A stretch of 64,000 bases of DNA from Gloeobacter kilaueensis JS1. Its GTDB lineage: Bacteria > Cyanobacteriota > Cyanobacteriia > Gloeobacterales > Gloeobacteraceae. A program made the position numbers and the translations under genes. Shown here piece after piece: positions 8,214 to 16,517 of this stretch. The notes beneath the pieces are model-generated. The model did no database searches, was not told the origin of the DNA, and saw nothing but the letters and a program-made list of their open reading frames with translations. Position 1 is the first letter of the stretch. Each line of letters begins with the position of its first letter. The stretch lies in contig NC_022600.1 of assembly GCF_000484535.1 (NCBI RefSeq), positions 3,224,001-3,288,000 on the forward strand, written 5' to 3'.

Positions 8214-8606
8214 TTATCCATTGTCGGGGCGGGTGAGAGGCGATTTTGCTGGTTCTGAAACTTCCTCAAGCTTCAGCTCTCTGCTCAAAAAATAGTTCAA
8301 GAACGTGCGAATCACCGCGATGAGGGCGAGCTTGCCCAGTTCTTCAAACGTCGGCGCAACGGTAGTAGCCAGAATGTCCGCCCCCAGTTGAAATTCGAGT
8401 GCCAGCGCCAGCCAGGTACCAAAGCGCAGCCGGATCTGGTTGAACGGAAAATCCTGTCCCTGCGGGCGGCGGCTGAGTTCGAGGCCGAGCACGAGGGTGC
8501 GAAAAAGACCAAACACGATACAGGCGACCGAAGCCGTCTCCAGGCAGAAGCGGGCCACCGCCACCGTTGCTTTGAGAGCGGATTCAAACAGGGCAAAATT
8601 CTCCAT
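8214..8606 (-). CDS. DUF1622 membrane protein
   Basis: A 130-residue membrane protein with about three hydrophobic segments: one near 15-42 (VAVARFCLETASVACIVFG), one near 64-80 and one near 85-105. The charged pattern RLRFGTWLALALEFQLGADIL matches the conserved core of DUF1622, a family of small inner-membrane proteins of unknown function. It converges on the Hsp70 gene, with 12 nt between the stops. The C-terminal tail is polar and probably cytoplasmic. Confidence 0.82.
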   Translation of the reverse strand: MENFALFESALKATVAVARFCLETASVACIVFGLFRTLVLGLELSRRPQGQDFPFNQIRLRFGTWLALALEFQLGADILATTVAPTFEELGKLALIAVIRTFLNYFLSRELKLEEVSEPAKSPLTRPDNG

Positions 8607-9129
8607 CGCTCCCCAGATACCGGTCTAGAAGCTCCTGTCGTGTACCAGATTGCCACATCCGCCCCAACCAGGGCGCATTCGGGGCAGTCTGAAGCAGGCA
8701 GTCGTTCCAACGGATATCCACCTGGATAGAACAAAATGTCCGGCTGACAGTGTTGAAGGTGCCTGTACTCATCGAAACTGACGACAAGAGAACGTTTTTG
8801 GCCCTGAACCCCTTCGTTGGTCCCTGCCAACCGCCGACAGTGTCCGACGTCGGCAGTCTCCCAAAACAGCCAAGTCACTTGTGCCAGCCCTGGAAAGTCC
8901 TTTTCCAGGGCTTTTTCTGGCGCTGGTCTAAGCGTTGTAAGCAAAGACAAAGAAGTGTTGCAGAAATGAGCTGAGCGTACAGTCTATGCAGATTAGAGAG
9001 CGTAAAGCGCGCACGTACCCTATTCGGGGGATTTATAGGAAAGCCGTGCATATCTCTATCCAAAGACGGATGTGGGACTGAAATAGAGATTTGTACTCTG
9101 AGTTGACCAAGTGGCTATTGGTCAAAGGT
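8607..9129. other. Gap without a convincing gene; possible gene remnant and small transcript
   Basis: No reading frame here has a good start and family match. On the minus strand, two overlapping frames (about 8606-8787 and 8700-8885) give protein-like strings such as SIQVDIRWNDCLLQ and VVSFDEYRHLQH. This could be a frameshifted remnant that I cannot name. On the plus strand there is a hairpin GCCGAC/GTCGGC (8833-8854) and then a strong terminator (8886-8917), although no plus-strand gene precedes it. Confidence 0.35.
8886..8917 (+). terminator. Rho-independent terminator with no obvious upstream gene
   Basis: An 11-bp perfect stem (AGCCCTGGAAA with TTTCCAGGGCT, 5-nt loop) is followed by a T-rich tract. 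Orientation is plus. The nearest plus-strand gene ends 685 bp upstream, so it may end an unannotated small RNA. Confidence 0.8.
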
Positions 9130-9552
9130 ATGGCATCGATGACAGAAAATACCCATGAGCGGATCATGAGTGCCCTGCGCACGATGGAGCAGGAAGGTCG
9201 TCTGCCGATGAATGCCGGTGTGCTCGTCGATGAATTGATGAAATCGACGAATCTGGCCCGCAGCACTGTTTACCGCTACCAGCGGCAATGGCGCAAGTAT
9301 GCCCGCGCACCGCGCACGACGCTCGACGAAGACCTGGCGACGGCAAATGCCCAGCAGCGCTTTTTGATCAGCATCCGAATGCCTGCAGATCTGCTGCGCT
9401 GGCTCAAGTCCAGGGGCGAATCTCAAAATATTGGTTACCAGTCTCTGATCGTCGCTCTGCTGTACTGGACAAAGGACAACCCGCTCCTTAGCAGCCAGGT
9501 GGCCGGTTTTGACAGCGAAGACGAGGAGTACGACGAGGACGAGCTAGGCTGA
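9130..9552 (+). CDS. Predicted DNA-binding protein with acidic tail
   Basis: A 140-residue protein. Residues 1-55 contain a helix-turn-helix-like pattern (AGVLVDELMKSTNLARSTVYRYQRQWRKY). The middle (about 80-115) holds FLISIRMPADLLRWLKSRGESQNIGYQSLIVALLYW, which resembles a ribbon-helix-helix or BrnA-like module. The C-terminus is strongly acidic. The ATG at 9130 (preceded by AAAGG) is preferred to a TTG at 9091. Probably a transcriptional regulator; the target is unknown and no partner gene overlaps it. Confidence 0.6.
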   Translation: MASMTENTHERIMSALRTMEQEGRLPMNAGVLVDELMKSTNLARSTVYRYQRQWRKYARAPRTTLDEDLATANAQQRFLISIRMPADLLRWLKSRGESQNIGYQSLIVALLYWTKDNPLLSSQVAGFDSEDEEYDEDELG

Positions 9553-9561
9553 AGCGTCCGG

Positions 9562-9858
9562 TTACTTTGTAAACGGATCGTGCTCGACCAGTATCTTCTG
9601 CAACTTGGCGTCGTCGATGCGCGAGGCTAGTTTTTTACCTTCGTGCAGGTCACGCAGGGTTTTGGTCAGGCTGATAGCGGAGGCGAGACTAAACGAAAGT
9701 CCCATCGCCAGGAAGCCCTTGATCCACTGATCGACGGGCAGATAAAAAATTCCTCCCGCCGTCAGCACCAGCGAAAGGAGCATATTGGCCCATGCCTGGG
9801 CGAGCCAGGCGGGGCTGTGGATGTTCGCGCCAGCCTGGTACATTTCTTCTGAACGCAT
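9562..9858 (-). CDS. YiaA/YiaB-like two-helix inner membrane protein
   Basis: A 98-residue protein with two hydrophobic segments: AWANMLLSLVLTAGGIFYL (about 18-38) and IKGFLAMGLSFSLASAISLTKTL (about 44-66). A basic C-terminal tail follows (RDLHEGKKLASRIDDAKL). This fits the YiaAB two-helix family of unknown function. The ATG at 9858 has GGAGGA 9-10 nt upstream; the longer frame lacks a ribosome site. It is convergent with the 9130 gene, with 9 nt between stops. Confidence 0.75.
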   Translation of the reverse strand: MRSEEMYQAGANIHSPAWLAQAWANMLLSLVLTAGGIFYLPVDQWIKGFLAMGLSFSLASAISLTKTLRDLHEGKKLASRIDDAKLQKILVEHDPFTK

Positions 9859-9988
9859 CACAGCGAATCTCCTCCAAGGTTGCTCGACTACCGGTATAGC
9901 TGTCCTGTAACAGCTCCTGGGCGCAAGTTGTGCCGGTTGCTGAACTGGCCGGAGATTAGGATGGGTGGAAGCGTGCAGGAGGTTTGCT

Positions 9989-10429
9989 GTGTTTATCCAG
10001 CCGGGCAGCCGTCTACCCCTGTTCAAGATCGCCGGTACAGACGGGCAGGTAATCAGCAGCGCCGATTTTCGCCAGCGCTACAATCTCCTGCTGATCTTTC
10101 TCGACCAGCCCCGGCAACTGGACTACCTCGATGGATTCGTCGCTGCCGCCGAGCAGCTGCGCCTGGCCAACACCCGCGCCATCGCCTTTTTGTCCCAGTC
10201 GGGCTTTGAGAAGCCATTGCCCTTTGCAACGGTCCTCGATCCAGAGCGCCGCATCTACGAGCAATTGGGCATTCCAGAAAAAGCGCTGGTGTTGAGCGAC
10301 CGCTTCGCCACCGTGCGCAAGATCTTTTGGGCTCCGGAGCCGATTGCCCTGCCGGAGGTGCCGGAGGTGCTCAGTTGGGTCGAATTTATCGACCTCGAGT
10401 GCCACGAGTGCAACACGCCACTTTTTTGA
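9989..10429 (+). CDS. Peroxiredoxin/thioredoxin-fold-like protein
   Basis: A 146-residue protein. The pattern PLFKIAGTDGQVISSADFRQRYNLLLIFL resembles the opening of AhpC/Bcp-type redoxins. The later segments AIAFLSQSG and ATVLDPERRIYEQLGIPEKALVLSDRF fit the rest of that fold. However, the position of the peroxidatic Cys is occupied by DQP, so it is probably not a peroxidase. Two cysteines occur near the C-terminus (LECHECNTPLF). GTG at 9989 was chosen because AGGAGG lies 6-7 nt upstream. Role unknown. Confidence 0.62.
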   Translation: MFIQPGSRLPLFKIAGTDGQVISSADFRQRYNLLLIFLDQPRQLDYLDGFVAAAEQLRLANTRAIAFLSQSGFEKPLPFATVLDPERRIYEQLGIPEKALVLSDRFATVRKIFWAPEPIALPEVPEVLSWVEFIDLECHECNTPLF

Positions 10430-10435
10430 ACGACG

Positions 10436-11665
10436 CTAACCGGGAAGATCCAGGTACTGCAGCGCTTCGAGAAAAGACAGCTCCTTATGGCGGCGCAGCC
10501 CGTCCGGACGGTCCGGATTGAGGCCCGTAAAGGTCAATCCCGTGCGCTGGTAATCGATAAAACTCGCGTAGCGGGTTAGTGCCTCCAGGCAGGTCTGGGC
10601 CAGGCTAAGGATTTCCGGATTGAACTGGCGCTCTGCAACCCGCACGTAGGTAGACAGGCGCTCAATGGCATAGGAAAAGCCGGTGTTAAAAAGCGGCAAT
10701 CCGCGCTGGGCAATTTGAGCAAACAGTTCGATGGCTTTGTGGTGCTCGCCCAGGCGAGCGAGCTGTTCTGCCCGGATCGCCGGACCATCCGGTAGCCAGG
10801 TAAACCAGTTCATCAGATTTTCTGGCCAGTCGTGCAACCGGTCGAGTTCGCCGAAGCGCAGCAGGGCGTAAGCGCCGACGGTGGCGGCGATCGGATCGTT
10901 CAATTTGCCGTACAGCAGTTCTTCGGCGTGGTTTGCGATCGTCTGGGCTTCCTGCAGATAGCCGCGACTACGAAACTGCAACAGTTGCCGGGCCGCCTCG
11001 TGCTGGACGATCAAGCCGATCTGCCAGCCCGGTGCGTCGGTGCGATAGACGAGTGGATCGGCACCAGGCCCGATGGCCTGCAGGTACACGAGGTTCTGGG
11101 GCTGCTGGCCCTGCTGCAAAAGTTGAACCAGGGCAACATCGTCCTGGGGGGACAGTTGCAGCTTCAGGCGGTAGGCTTGGGCCGCCTCCGGGATCGACAC
11201 CGACTCAGCACTCAGCTGCCAGGGCGACTGAACGAGCCGGTAGCCGTCCATAAGACTGCCGCCATAAAGGCGCAGCGCGACATCGCTCGTCCTGATCGCT
11301 GCTTTTGGCGCACCTTTGAAACTGGGGGTGCGCTTTTTGAACTTATCGAAGTAGCTGTTCCAATCGAGGGCAAAGGTGCTGCCCGCCAGCTGCGGCGCAT
11401 CGGGTGTCCAGACGACGGCCTCGCCCGTCAGGGTAACGGTCTCGTTCTCCGGCCCGTCCTCATCGACGCTGAAGGGGGCGCTGTAGGCCGTCCCATCCGG
11501 CAGGGCCGCCGAGACAAAATACGCTCCCGGCGACAGGGACACGGCCCGGTCGAGCGTCGTCCGAGCAACCAGATTGAGATCGGCGCTCCTGATTTCGATG
11601 GGCAGGGCGGCGGTGTTCAGTTCGCCGGAGGGTGCTTCCCCCAGTACAAAGCGGACCCACTTCAC
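10436..11665 (-). CDS. Unknown beta-sandwich plus helical-repeat protein of the caspase operon
   Basis: A 409-residue protein with no recognised family name. Residues 1-75 form a beta-rich module (LPIEIRSADLNLVARTTLDRAVSLSPGAYFVSAALPDG) similar in style to the tail of the preceding caspase. Residues 75-200 are a second beta-rich region. Residues 200-409 are helical with a TPR/HEAT-like rhythm (QLARLGEHHKAIELFAQIAQRG). It starts at GTG 11665 with AGGAGG upstream, overlapping the caspase stop (GTGA). Last gene of the three-gene operon. Its coupling suggests it regulates or presents substrate to the caspase. No signal peptide. Confidence 0.7.
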   Translation of the reverse strand: MKWVRFVLGEAPSGELNTAALPIEIRSADLNLVARTTLDRAVSLSPGAYFVSAALPDGTAYSAPFSVDEDGPENETVTLTGEAVVWTPDAPQLAGSTFALDWNSYFDKFKKRTPSFKGAPKAAIRTSDVALRLYGGSLMDGYRLVQSPWQLSAESVSIPEAAQAYRLKLQLSPQDDVALVQLLQQGQQPQNLVYLQAIGPGADPLVYRTDAPGWQIGLIVQHEAARQLLQFRSRGYLQEAQTIANHAEELLYGKLNDPIAATVGAYALLRFGELDRLHDWPENLMNWFTWLPDGPAIRAEQLARLGEHHKAIELFAQIAQRGLPLFNTGFSYAIERLSTYVRVAERQFNPEILSLAQTCLEALTRYASFIDYQRTGLTFTGLNPDRPDGLRRHKELSFLEALQYLDLPG

Positions 11666-12867
11666 GGCGCACCTCCTGCAACCTTTACCTGCCAGCGCGC
11701 AAGCGGTGGGCGGGCCAGCTGAATGCGGGTGTAATTTTTTAGCCCCGGCTGGGGAGGATCGACTTTGCCGCGCAGGATGTACGAGCCACCCGGCAACTGG
11801 CTCCGGTAAGGATGGGGATCGACTGGGGCAACGAGATTCCAGATCTCGGCGTCTTCTTCGCTGCACACCTGGACATGTACACTGGCTAGCGCTCCCGGCG
11901 GCAACACCTCCAGTTGAATTTCGACCGTCGGCGGAGCCGTTAGATAACAGATCACCGCGTCCTTGACCAGGCCGTTGGTAATGCACTCCTGATCGGTCTT
12001 GTAGAGCGCATTCAGGCGGCTGATCTCGTCGCTCAGGCTTTTGGCGAGCGAGTTGACCGTCACCCGCCAGCGGGGTACGTCCTCTTCCTGCTCGGGTGGG
12101 GTGCCCGCCAGATTCTTGAGGCACTGGATGAGCGCTTTGCTGAAGATGCTTTGATCGCCTTTGATCGCATAGGCTTTGCTGTCGGCGACGGCAGCGTAGA
12201 AGATAGGGGCGCAGCGATCGTCCCGGCCTCCCAGCTCGATATCCCAGGGAGCGGTCGTATTGAGCTTTTCAAAGTTCTTGAACTTGGCCGGTAGATTGCG
12301 GCAGGCATCGATGAAGTAAAACTGCTTCTGGGCGATTTCAGGACAATTTGCAGAAAAGGCCATGCCGTCGAAGATTTCGCGGCTGCGCACGGCGTTGGTG
12401 AGCGCCGAACCAAGACCGTCGCCAAAATTTTCCAATAACAAGATCGAATCCTGGCGGCTCGCCTGCACGCCATGACCGGCGAAGTAAAAAAGGGCAATGC
12501 CATCCTTATGCGTACTGGCGTCGGTGCGCCATTCGGCGAGGGCCGTCAGAAAGCTCTTGAGCGTGCCGTCGCCCGCTCGATCGAGAATTGCCGCAAGTTC
12601 CGGCTCCGCCTCGATTTCTTGTTCAGAAGGCGAAAGGAGCAGACGACAGGTAGCAAGCGGCACCGGCAGGGTGCTCTGGTTGTCGATGAGCCAGCGATAA
12701 AAGCGAAAGGCGCTCAGGGCCGTCGAAGAAAGCTGCTTCATCCCGAAACTCTCTGGGGCGGGTGTACCACCTCCTTCGGGCAGGTGGGGATAGTGGCTGA
12801 TACCGACGATCAGGGCGTGAAAACCCGGTTCGCCCTTCAGGATTTTTCTGTTATCGACCAGCAGCAT
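11662..12867 (-). CDS. Caspase-like (peptidase C14) protease
   Basis: A 401-residue protein with a caspase-fold domain at about 10-310. It opens FHALIVGISHYPHLP, has the catalytic His132 in FYFAGHGVQ and the catalytic Cys189 in FYFIDACRN. The C-terminal 90 residues form a separate beta-sandwich (LEVLPPGALASVHVQV, then LPGGSYILRGKV), resembling the start of the next protein. C14 enzymes of bacteria usually cut after basic residues and often act in programmed responses. It overlaps both neighbours by 4 nt (ATGA with the hydrolase, GTGA with the downstream gene), so the three are strictly coupled. No transmembrane segment, so probably cytoplasmic. Confidence 0.92.
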   Translation of the reverse strand: MLLVDNRKILKGEPGFHALIVGISHYPHLPEGGGTPAPESFGMKQLSSTALSAFRFYRWLIDNQSTLPVPLATCRLLLSPSEQEIEAEPELAAILDRAGDGTLKSFLTALAEWRTDASTHKDGIALFYFAGHGVQASRQDSILLLENFGDGLGSALTNAVRSREIFDGMAFSANCPEIAQKQFYFIDACRNLPAKFKNFEKLNTTAPWDIELGGRDDRCAPIFYAAVADSKAYAIKGDQSIFSKALIQCLKNLAGTPPEQEEDVPRWRVTVNSLAKSLSDEISRLNALYKTDQECITNGLVKDAVICYLTAPPTVEIQLEVLPPGALASVHVQVCSEEDAEIWNLVAPVDPHPYRSQLPGGSYILRGKVDPPQPGLKNYTRIQLARPPLARWQVKVAGGAP

Positions 12868-14063
12868 CAGCCGCCTCCCTGTCCTGCAAAAATCTTGACC
12901 AGCCGCTCGCCCAGCCGATCGTAGAAGCTAGGGCGGACGAAGTAGGCTCCGTGCGCCTGAAAAAAACTCACCCCGGACGAATAGCTCAGATCCTCGACCC
13001 CGGCGACGATGTCCTTTGTCGCGAAACTGAGGGCGTCGGTCGGATCGAAGACATTCAGCCAGACTTTCTTGACGTTTTCAGGCTTTTTCAACGTCAATTC
13101 CGGCTGGTCTTCCTGCAACTTAAACAGTTTTTGGACAGCGAACATACCGAGCTGCGAGCCGACCGTAACCACTGCGTCCACCTCGATCTCCGGACGGTAG
13201 TAACTGAGCAGATCGTAGGTGATGATGCCTCCCAAACTGTGGGCGACGACGATGAGCGGGTCGTTCGCTGTGCGCAGGGCAAGGGCTTTATCCAGTTGCT
13301 GGCTGATTGCCTGAATAATCTTGCCAGGCTGTGCCTTGCTGCCCCGGTCATCGAGGTAGACGAACACATCGCCAAAAAAGAGCGTGACCATCCTCTGCAG
13401 GCTCGTGCGCGCCAGGTCCAGAAGCTTCTGGCTGGCCAGGTTGAGCGCCGCTTCCTGTATTCGGGAGAGTGCTTCGTCAAATTCGTTTGGAACATCGGCG
13501 GTTCCCAGCGCCTCGACCTCACCCGCCGCCGGGGAATCCGTTTCCAGAAACCGGGTGCGATCGAAAAGTTCGCGGAGGAACGCCTCGTCATCTTTTACAA
13601 CCGCGAGCCAGTCAGGTTTCGGATTCTTACGAGCGTACTCAGAAAGAGTAAACGCCTGGGAAGCGAGCCCGGCAAGTTTCTGCGCCGGGACTTCGACCGT
13701 CGCAATGCTCCAGAGCAGATCGATTGCCTGCTCCAGCGAGCCATTTCTGGCCGTTTCCACGAGTAACTTTTGAGTACCACTGCCCTGCACAATCAGCGGA
13801 TTTTGAGCCAGGATCTCACCTACCACATCTTCGCCCCCCAGCCCTTCCACTCCGACCTGCGGCAGGTACGAGAGGTTGGCGACCGCACCGGCACTGCCCC
13901 AAAAAGGATTGAAAATTTGCCGGGAAGCGGGCAGGGAGCCAGCCCGCTCAAGAACGTACTTCAAAAAAAGCGCGTCGCGAATCTCTTGATTGCGCCGGTA
14001 CGCCCTGCGCTGCTCATCGTCGTCCTGCCGGTTGGCGACCCCATGCACAAATACCAGGGGCAT
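12867..14063 (-). CDS. Alpha/beta-hydrolase (lipase/esterase-like), first gene of caspase operon
   Basis: A 398-residue protein. It begins MPLVFVHGVANRQ, the oxyanion-loop strand of alpha/beta-hydrolases. The nucleophile elbow is AHSLGG with Ser at about 276. A following VVTVGSQLG strand and FDPTDALSF supply the likely acid, and HGAYF near the end the likely His. The helical insertion between about 85 and 230 is long for the family. ATG at 14063 has AGGAG 8 nt upstream; the longer frame to 14093 is not needed. It is coupled to the caspase by an ATGA overlap. Substrate (lipid or ester) unknown; an effector role is inference. Confidence 0.85.
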   Translation of the reverse strand: MPLVFVHGVANRQDDDEQRRAYRRNQEIRDALFLKYVLERAGSLPASRQIFNPFWGSAGAVANLSYLPQVGVEGLGGEDVVGEILAQNPLIVQGSGTQKLLVETARNGSLEQAIDLLWSIATVEVPAQKLAGLASQAFTLSEYARKNPKPDWLAVVKDDEAFLRELFDRTRFLETDSPAAGEVEALGTADVPNEFDEALSRIQEAALNLASQKLLDLARTSLQRMVTLFFGDVFVYLDDRGSKAQPGKIIQAISQQLDKALALRTANDPLIVVAHSLGGIITYDLLSYYRPEIEVDAVVTVGSQLGMFAVQKLFKLQEDQPELTLKKPENVKKVWLNVFDPTDALSFATKDIVAGVEDLSYSSGVSFFQAHGAYFVRPSFYDRLGERLVKIFAGQGGG

Positions 14064-14202
14064 ACGGATTCTCCTGTCTATGCCTGTCTTCAATTAATAG
14101 CTCTGACTGCCCCCGCCCATGCAACGCTGACATCTCCATAAAGGTGTGAGAGAACACACGACTGGGGGGGAAGTGCAACGTATTCTTTGAGGATGCTTCT
14201 AA

Positions 14203-16494
14203 GTGTGGTGCGGTATGCAGTGGATCTGTCGTTTTCTCGCTCAGCTTCTCAAAAAGCCACTTCTCAACCGCTCTGGTCGTTCGTGGCTGGTAGGTCTGGG
14301 ATTGGCTGCAAGTATCACCGTGCAGGTCACTCCCGCCCAAGCCCAGGTGAGCTTTCTCAGTGCGAAGAGTCTTCCTGTTGGGGTGATTGGAGAGGCAGCC
14401 GGAGATCTAGACGGGGACGGTGATCTCGATTTGGTAATTACCCAACTTACTGGCTATTACGACGGCAGAGTCTTAGTGCTCAAGAACAGTGGTAACGGTA
14501 GCTTTGATCCATCGCAGAGCGTTGTCGTCCCTATCGGACACAACGTATTACCTGGAGAGCTTACCCTGGGTGACTTTGATGGCGATGGCGACCTCGATAT
14601 CGCCACCGCGAACTTCTACACGTCCGGCGTCTCGGTCATAAAAAACAACGGAGACGGTACCTTTGCTCTCGCCCAGACGCTTGAATTCGGTGCCGACTCC
14701 GTCGTCGCTGGTGATCTCGACGGTGATGGCGATCTAGATCTGATCACCGGGCTCTCCGCTTCCCAGAGCTACGTCTCCCTGCTCAAAAACAACGGCAACG
14801 GCACCTTTGCTCCACCAGTTAAACTGCTGATCGTCCCCTCCGCTCCTTACAGCCCTCTCTCCGTCGCACTCGGAGATCTCGATGGCGACGGCGATCTCGA
14901 CATCGCCTTTGCTCCCGGTGCAGACCAAGGGTCGCTCTCGGTGCTCAAGAACAATGGCAACGCAACATTTGCTCCACCCAATCAGGTCACAACTGGAGCG
15001 TACCTGGAATCGATTGTGCTCGCAGACCTCGATGGCGACAGCGATCTCGATCTGGCAATCACTGGAGGCAACGAGCGCAGGGTGGTGCAGGTATTCAAGA
15101 ACAATGGCCTGGGCAGTTTTGGTGCAGTTGCTCTCTTCAGCACTGCTGGCAAAGTGCCGAACACCCTTACTGCCGGTGACCTCGACGGTGATGGTGACCT
15201 CGATCTGGTGAGCACGGACCGTACAGATGGCACCGTCTCGGTGCTCACCAATGGCGGAAACGCGACTTTTACTACATCCCGTTCCTATGCCGGGGCCGGC
15301 AATTATTTGGCTAGGGCGGTACTCGGCGACTTCGACGGTGACAGGGCTCTCGATGTGTCGGTAGGTGCAAGTTGCAGCTCGTCGATATTGTTTAACCGGG
15401 GAGGTACCCTACTCGCCGCTCGCAACTTTGCCACGGGTGGTGAGGCATCGGCAGTTGCCCTCGGAGATCTCGACAGCGACGGTGACCTGGATGTGATCGC
15501 GGTGGATAGCACTGGCCTGGATACAGGCATCTCGGTGCTCAAAAACAAGGGCAACGGTGGCCTTGGTGCTCCCCGCCGCTACCCGAGCCCGAGCCCCTCG
15601 GGGCTTGTCTCGGGGTTTGCCAGTGGTGATTTTGACGGCGATGGAGATCTGGATCTGGCCGTAGCGGAGTATTTCAGTGGCATTATTCAGGTGCTCTCCA
15701 ACAACGGCAAAGGTACTTTTGTGGCAACTGCCAACTTCAATGCGGGCAGTGCAATCTCCAGTCTGAGCGTCGGGGATCTCGACAGCGACGGTGACCTGGA
15801 CTTGCTGGCTGCCAGTCGAAATGACTATATCTCGGTATTCCGGAACGGCGGCGGCACTTTTGGTGCCCCAAGGCGTTTTTCTTTCTATATCGACAACGGC
15901 AACGATCTTGCTAACGCCCAAGTTGTCCTGGGTGACATCGACGGTGACGGCGACCTGGATCTAGTTGCGCCTCAGTTCAATTCTAATAGGCTCGGTATAC
16001 TCAAGAACAACGGCGATGGTACCTTTGCCACCAACACTACCTACCTGTCTGTTGATGGAAGACCTCTAGGTGTTGTTGGTGCCGACTTTGACGGCGATGG
16101 TGACCTGGATTTAGCTGTCACCGTCACCGTCAGCAATGGCTCTATAGTCTCCGTTCTGTTAAACAGAGGTGATGGAACTTTTGATGCCCCTGCTATCTTC
16201 CACACTATTGACGGAAACAGCAGCATTTCTGCTGGTGACCTGGACGGTGACGGTGACGTTGATCTCGTTACATCGGGTAGACTTGCTAACGTTTCGGTTC
16301 TACTCAATCGGGGTGGAGGCCGCTTCGCGCTTGAGGCCAGCCTTACACCAGCCGCTGACGGTGTAGCAATCGGAGATCTAGACGGCGATGGCGATCTGGA
16401 TCTAACCGTGGCGAGGGGCGGAAACAACACGTCGGTGGCGGTGCTTGAGAACATAACCCGACGACGCACTCTGAGTGCGGCTGCCCATAAATAG
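14203..16494 (+). CDS. Secreted FG-GAP/VCBS repeat protein, 14 calcium-loop repeats
   Basis: A 763-residue exported protein. The signal peptide is near residues 15-48 (hydrophobic WLVGLGLAASITVQV, cleavage after PAQAQ). The rest is 14 tandem repeats of about 50 residues, each with a DLDGDGDLDL-type loop that should bind calcium, followed by a strand such as VSVLKNNGDGTF. Such repeats build seven-bladed beta-propellers as in integrin alpha chains; 14 repeats would make two. GTG 14203 with GAGG upstream is taken as start; ATG 14215 is possible. It is divergent from the hydrolase operon. Repeats 5 and 7 have degenerate loops (DGDSDLD, DGDRALD). Likely an adhesion or carbohydrate-binding surface protein. 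Confidence 0.88.
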   Translation: MWCGMQWICRFLAQLLKKPLLNRSGRSWLVGLGLAASITVQVTPAQAQVSFLSAKSLPVGVIGEAAGDLDGDGDLDLVITQLTGYYDGRVLVLKNSGNGSFDPSQSVVVPIGHNVLPGELTLGDFDGDGDLDIATANFYTSGVSVIKNNGDGTFALAQTLEFGADSVVAGDLDGDGDLDLITGLSASQSYVSLLKNNGNGTFAPPVKLLIVPSAPYSPLSVALGDLDGDGDLDIAFAPGADQGSLSVLKNNGNATFAPPNQVTTGAYLESIVLADLDGDSDLDLAITGGNERRVVQVFKNNGLGSFGAVALFSTAGKVPNTLTAGDLDGDGDLDLVSTDRTDGTVSVLTNGGNATFTTSRSYAGAGNYLARAVLGDFDGDRALDVSVGASCSSSILFNRGGTLLAARNFATGGEASAVALGDLDSDGDLDVIAVDSTGLDTGISVLKNKGNGGLGAPRRYPSPSPSGLVSGFASGDFDGDGDLDLAVAEYFSGIIQVLSNNGKGTFVATANFNAGSAISSLSVGDLDSDGDLDLLAASRNDYISVFRNGGGTFGAPRRFSFYIDNGNDLANAQVVLGDIDGDGDLDLVAPQFNSNRLGILKNNGDGTFATNTTYLSVDGRPLGVVGADFDGDGDLDLAVTVTVSNGSIVSVLLNRGDGTFDAPAIFHTIDGNSSISAGDLDGDGDVDLVTSGRLANVSVLLNRGGGRFALEASLTPAADGVAIGDLDGDGDLDLTVARGGNNTSVAVLENITRRRTLSAAAHK

Positions 16495-16517
16495 ATCACT
16501 CTGCGCCCTGGAGCCAA

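Noticed and set aside
10436-12124. Extended start at 12124 for the third gene of the caspase operon
   Set aside because: The extra 153 residues lie in the caspase coding region in another frame, and GTG 11665 has a strong ribosome site.
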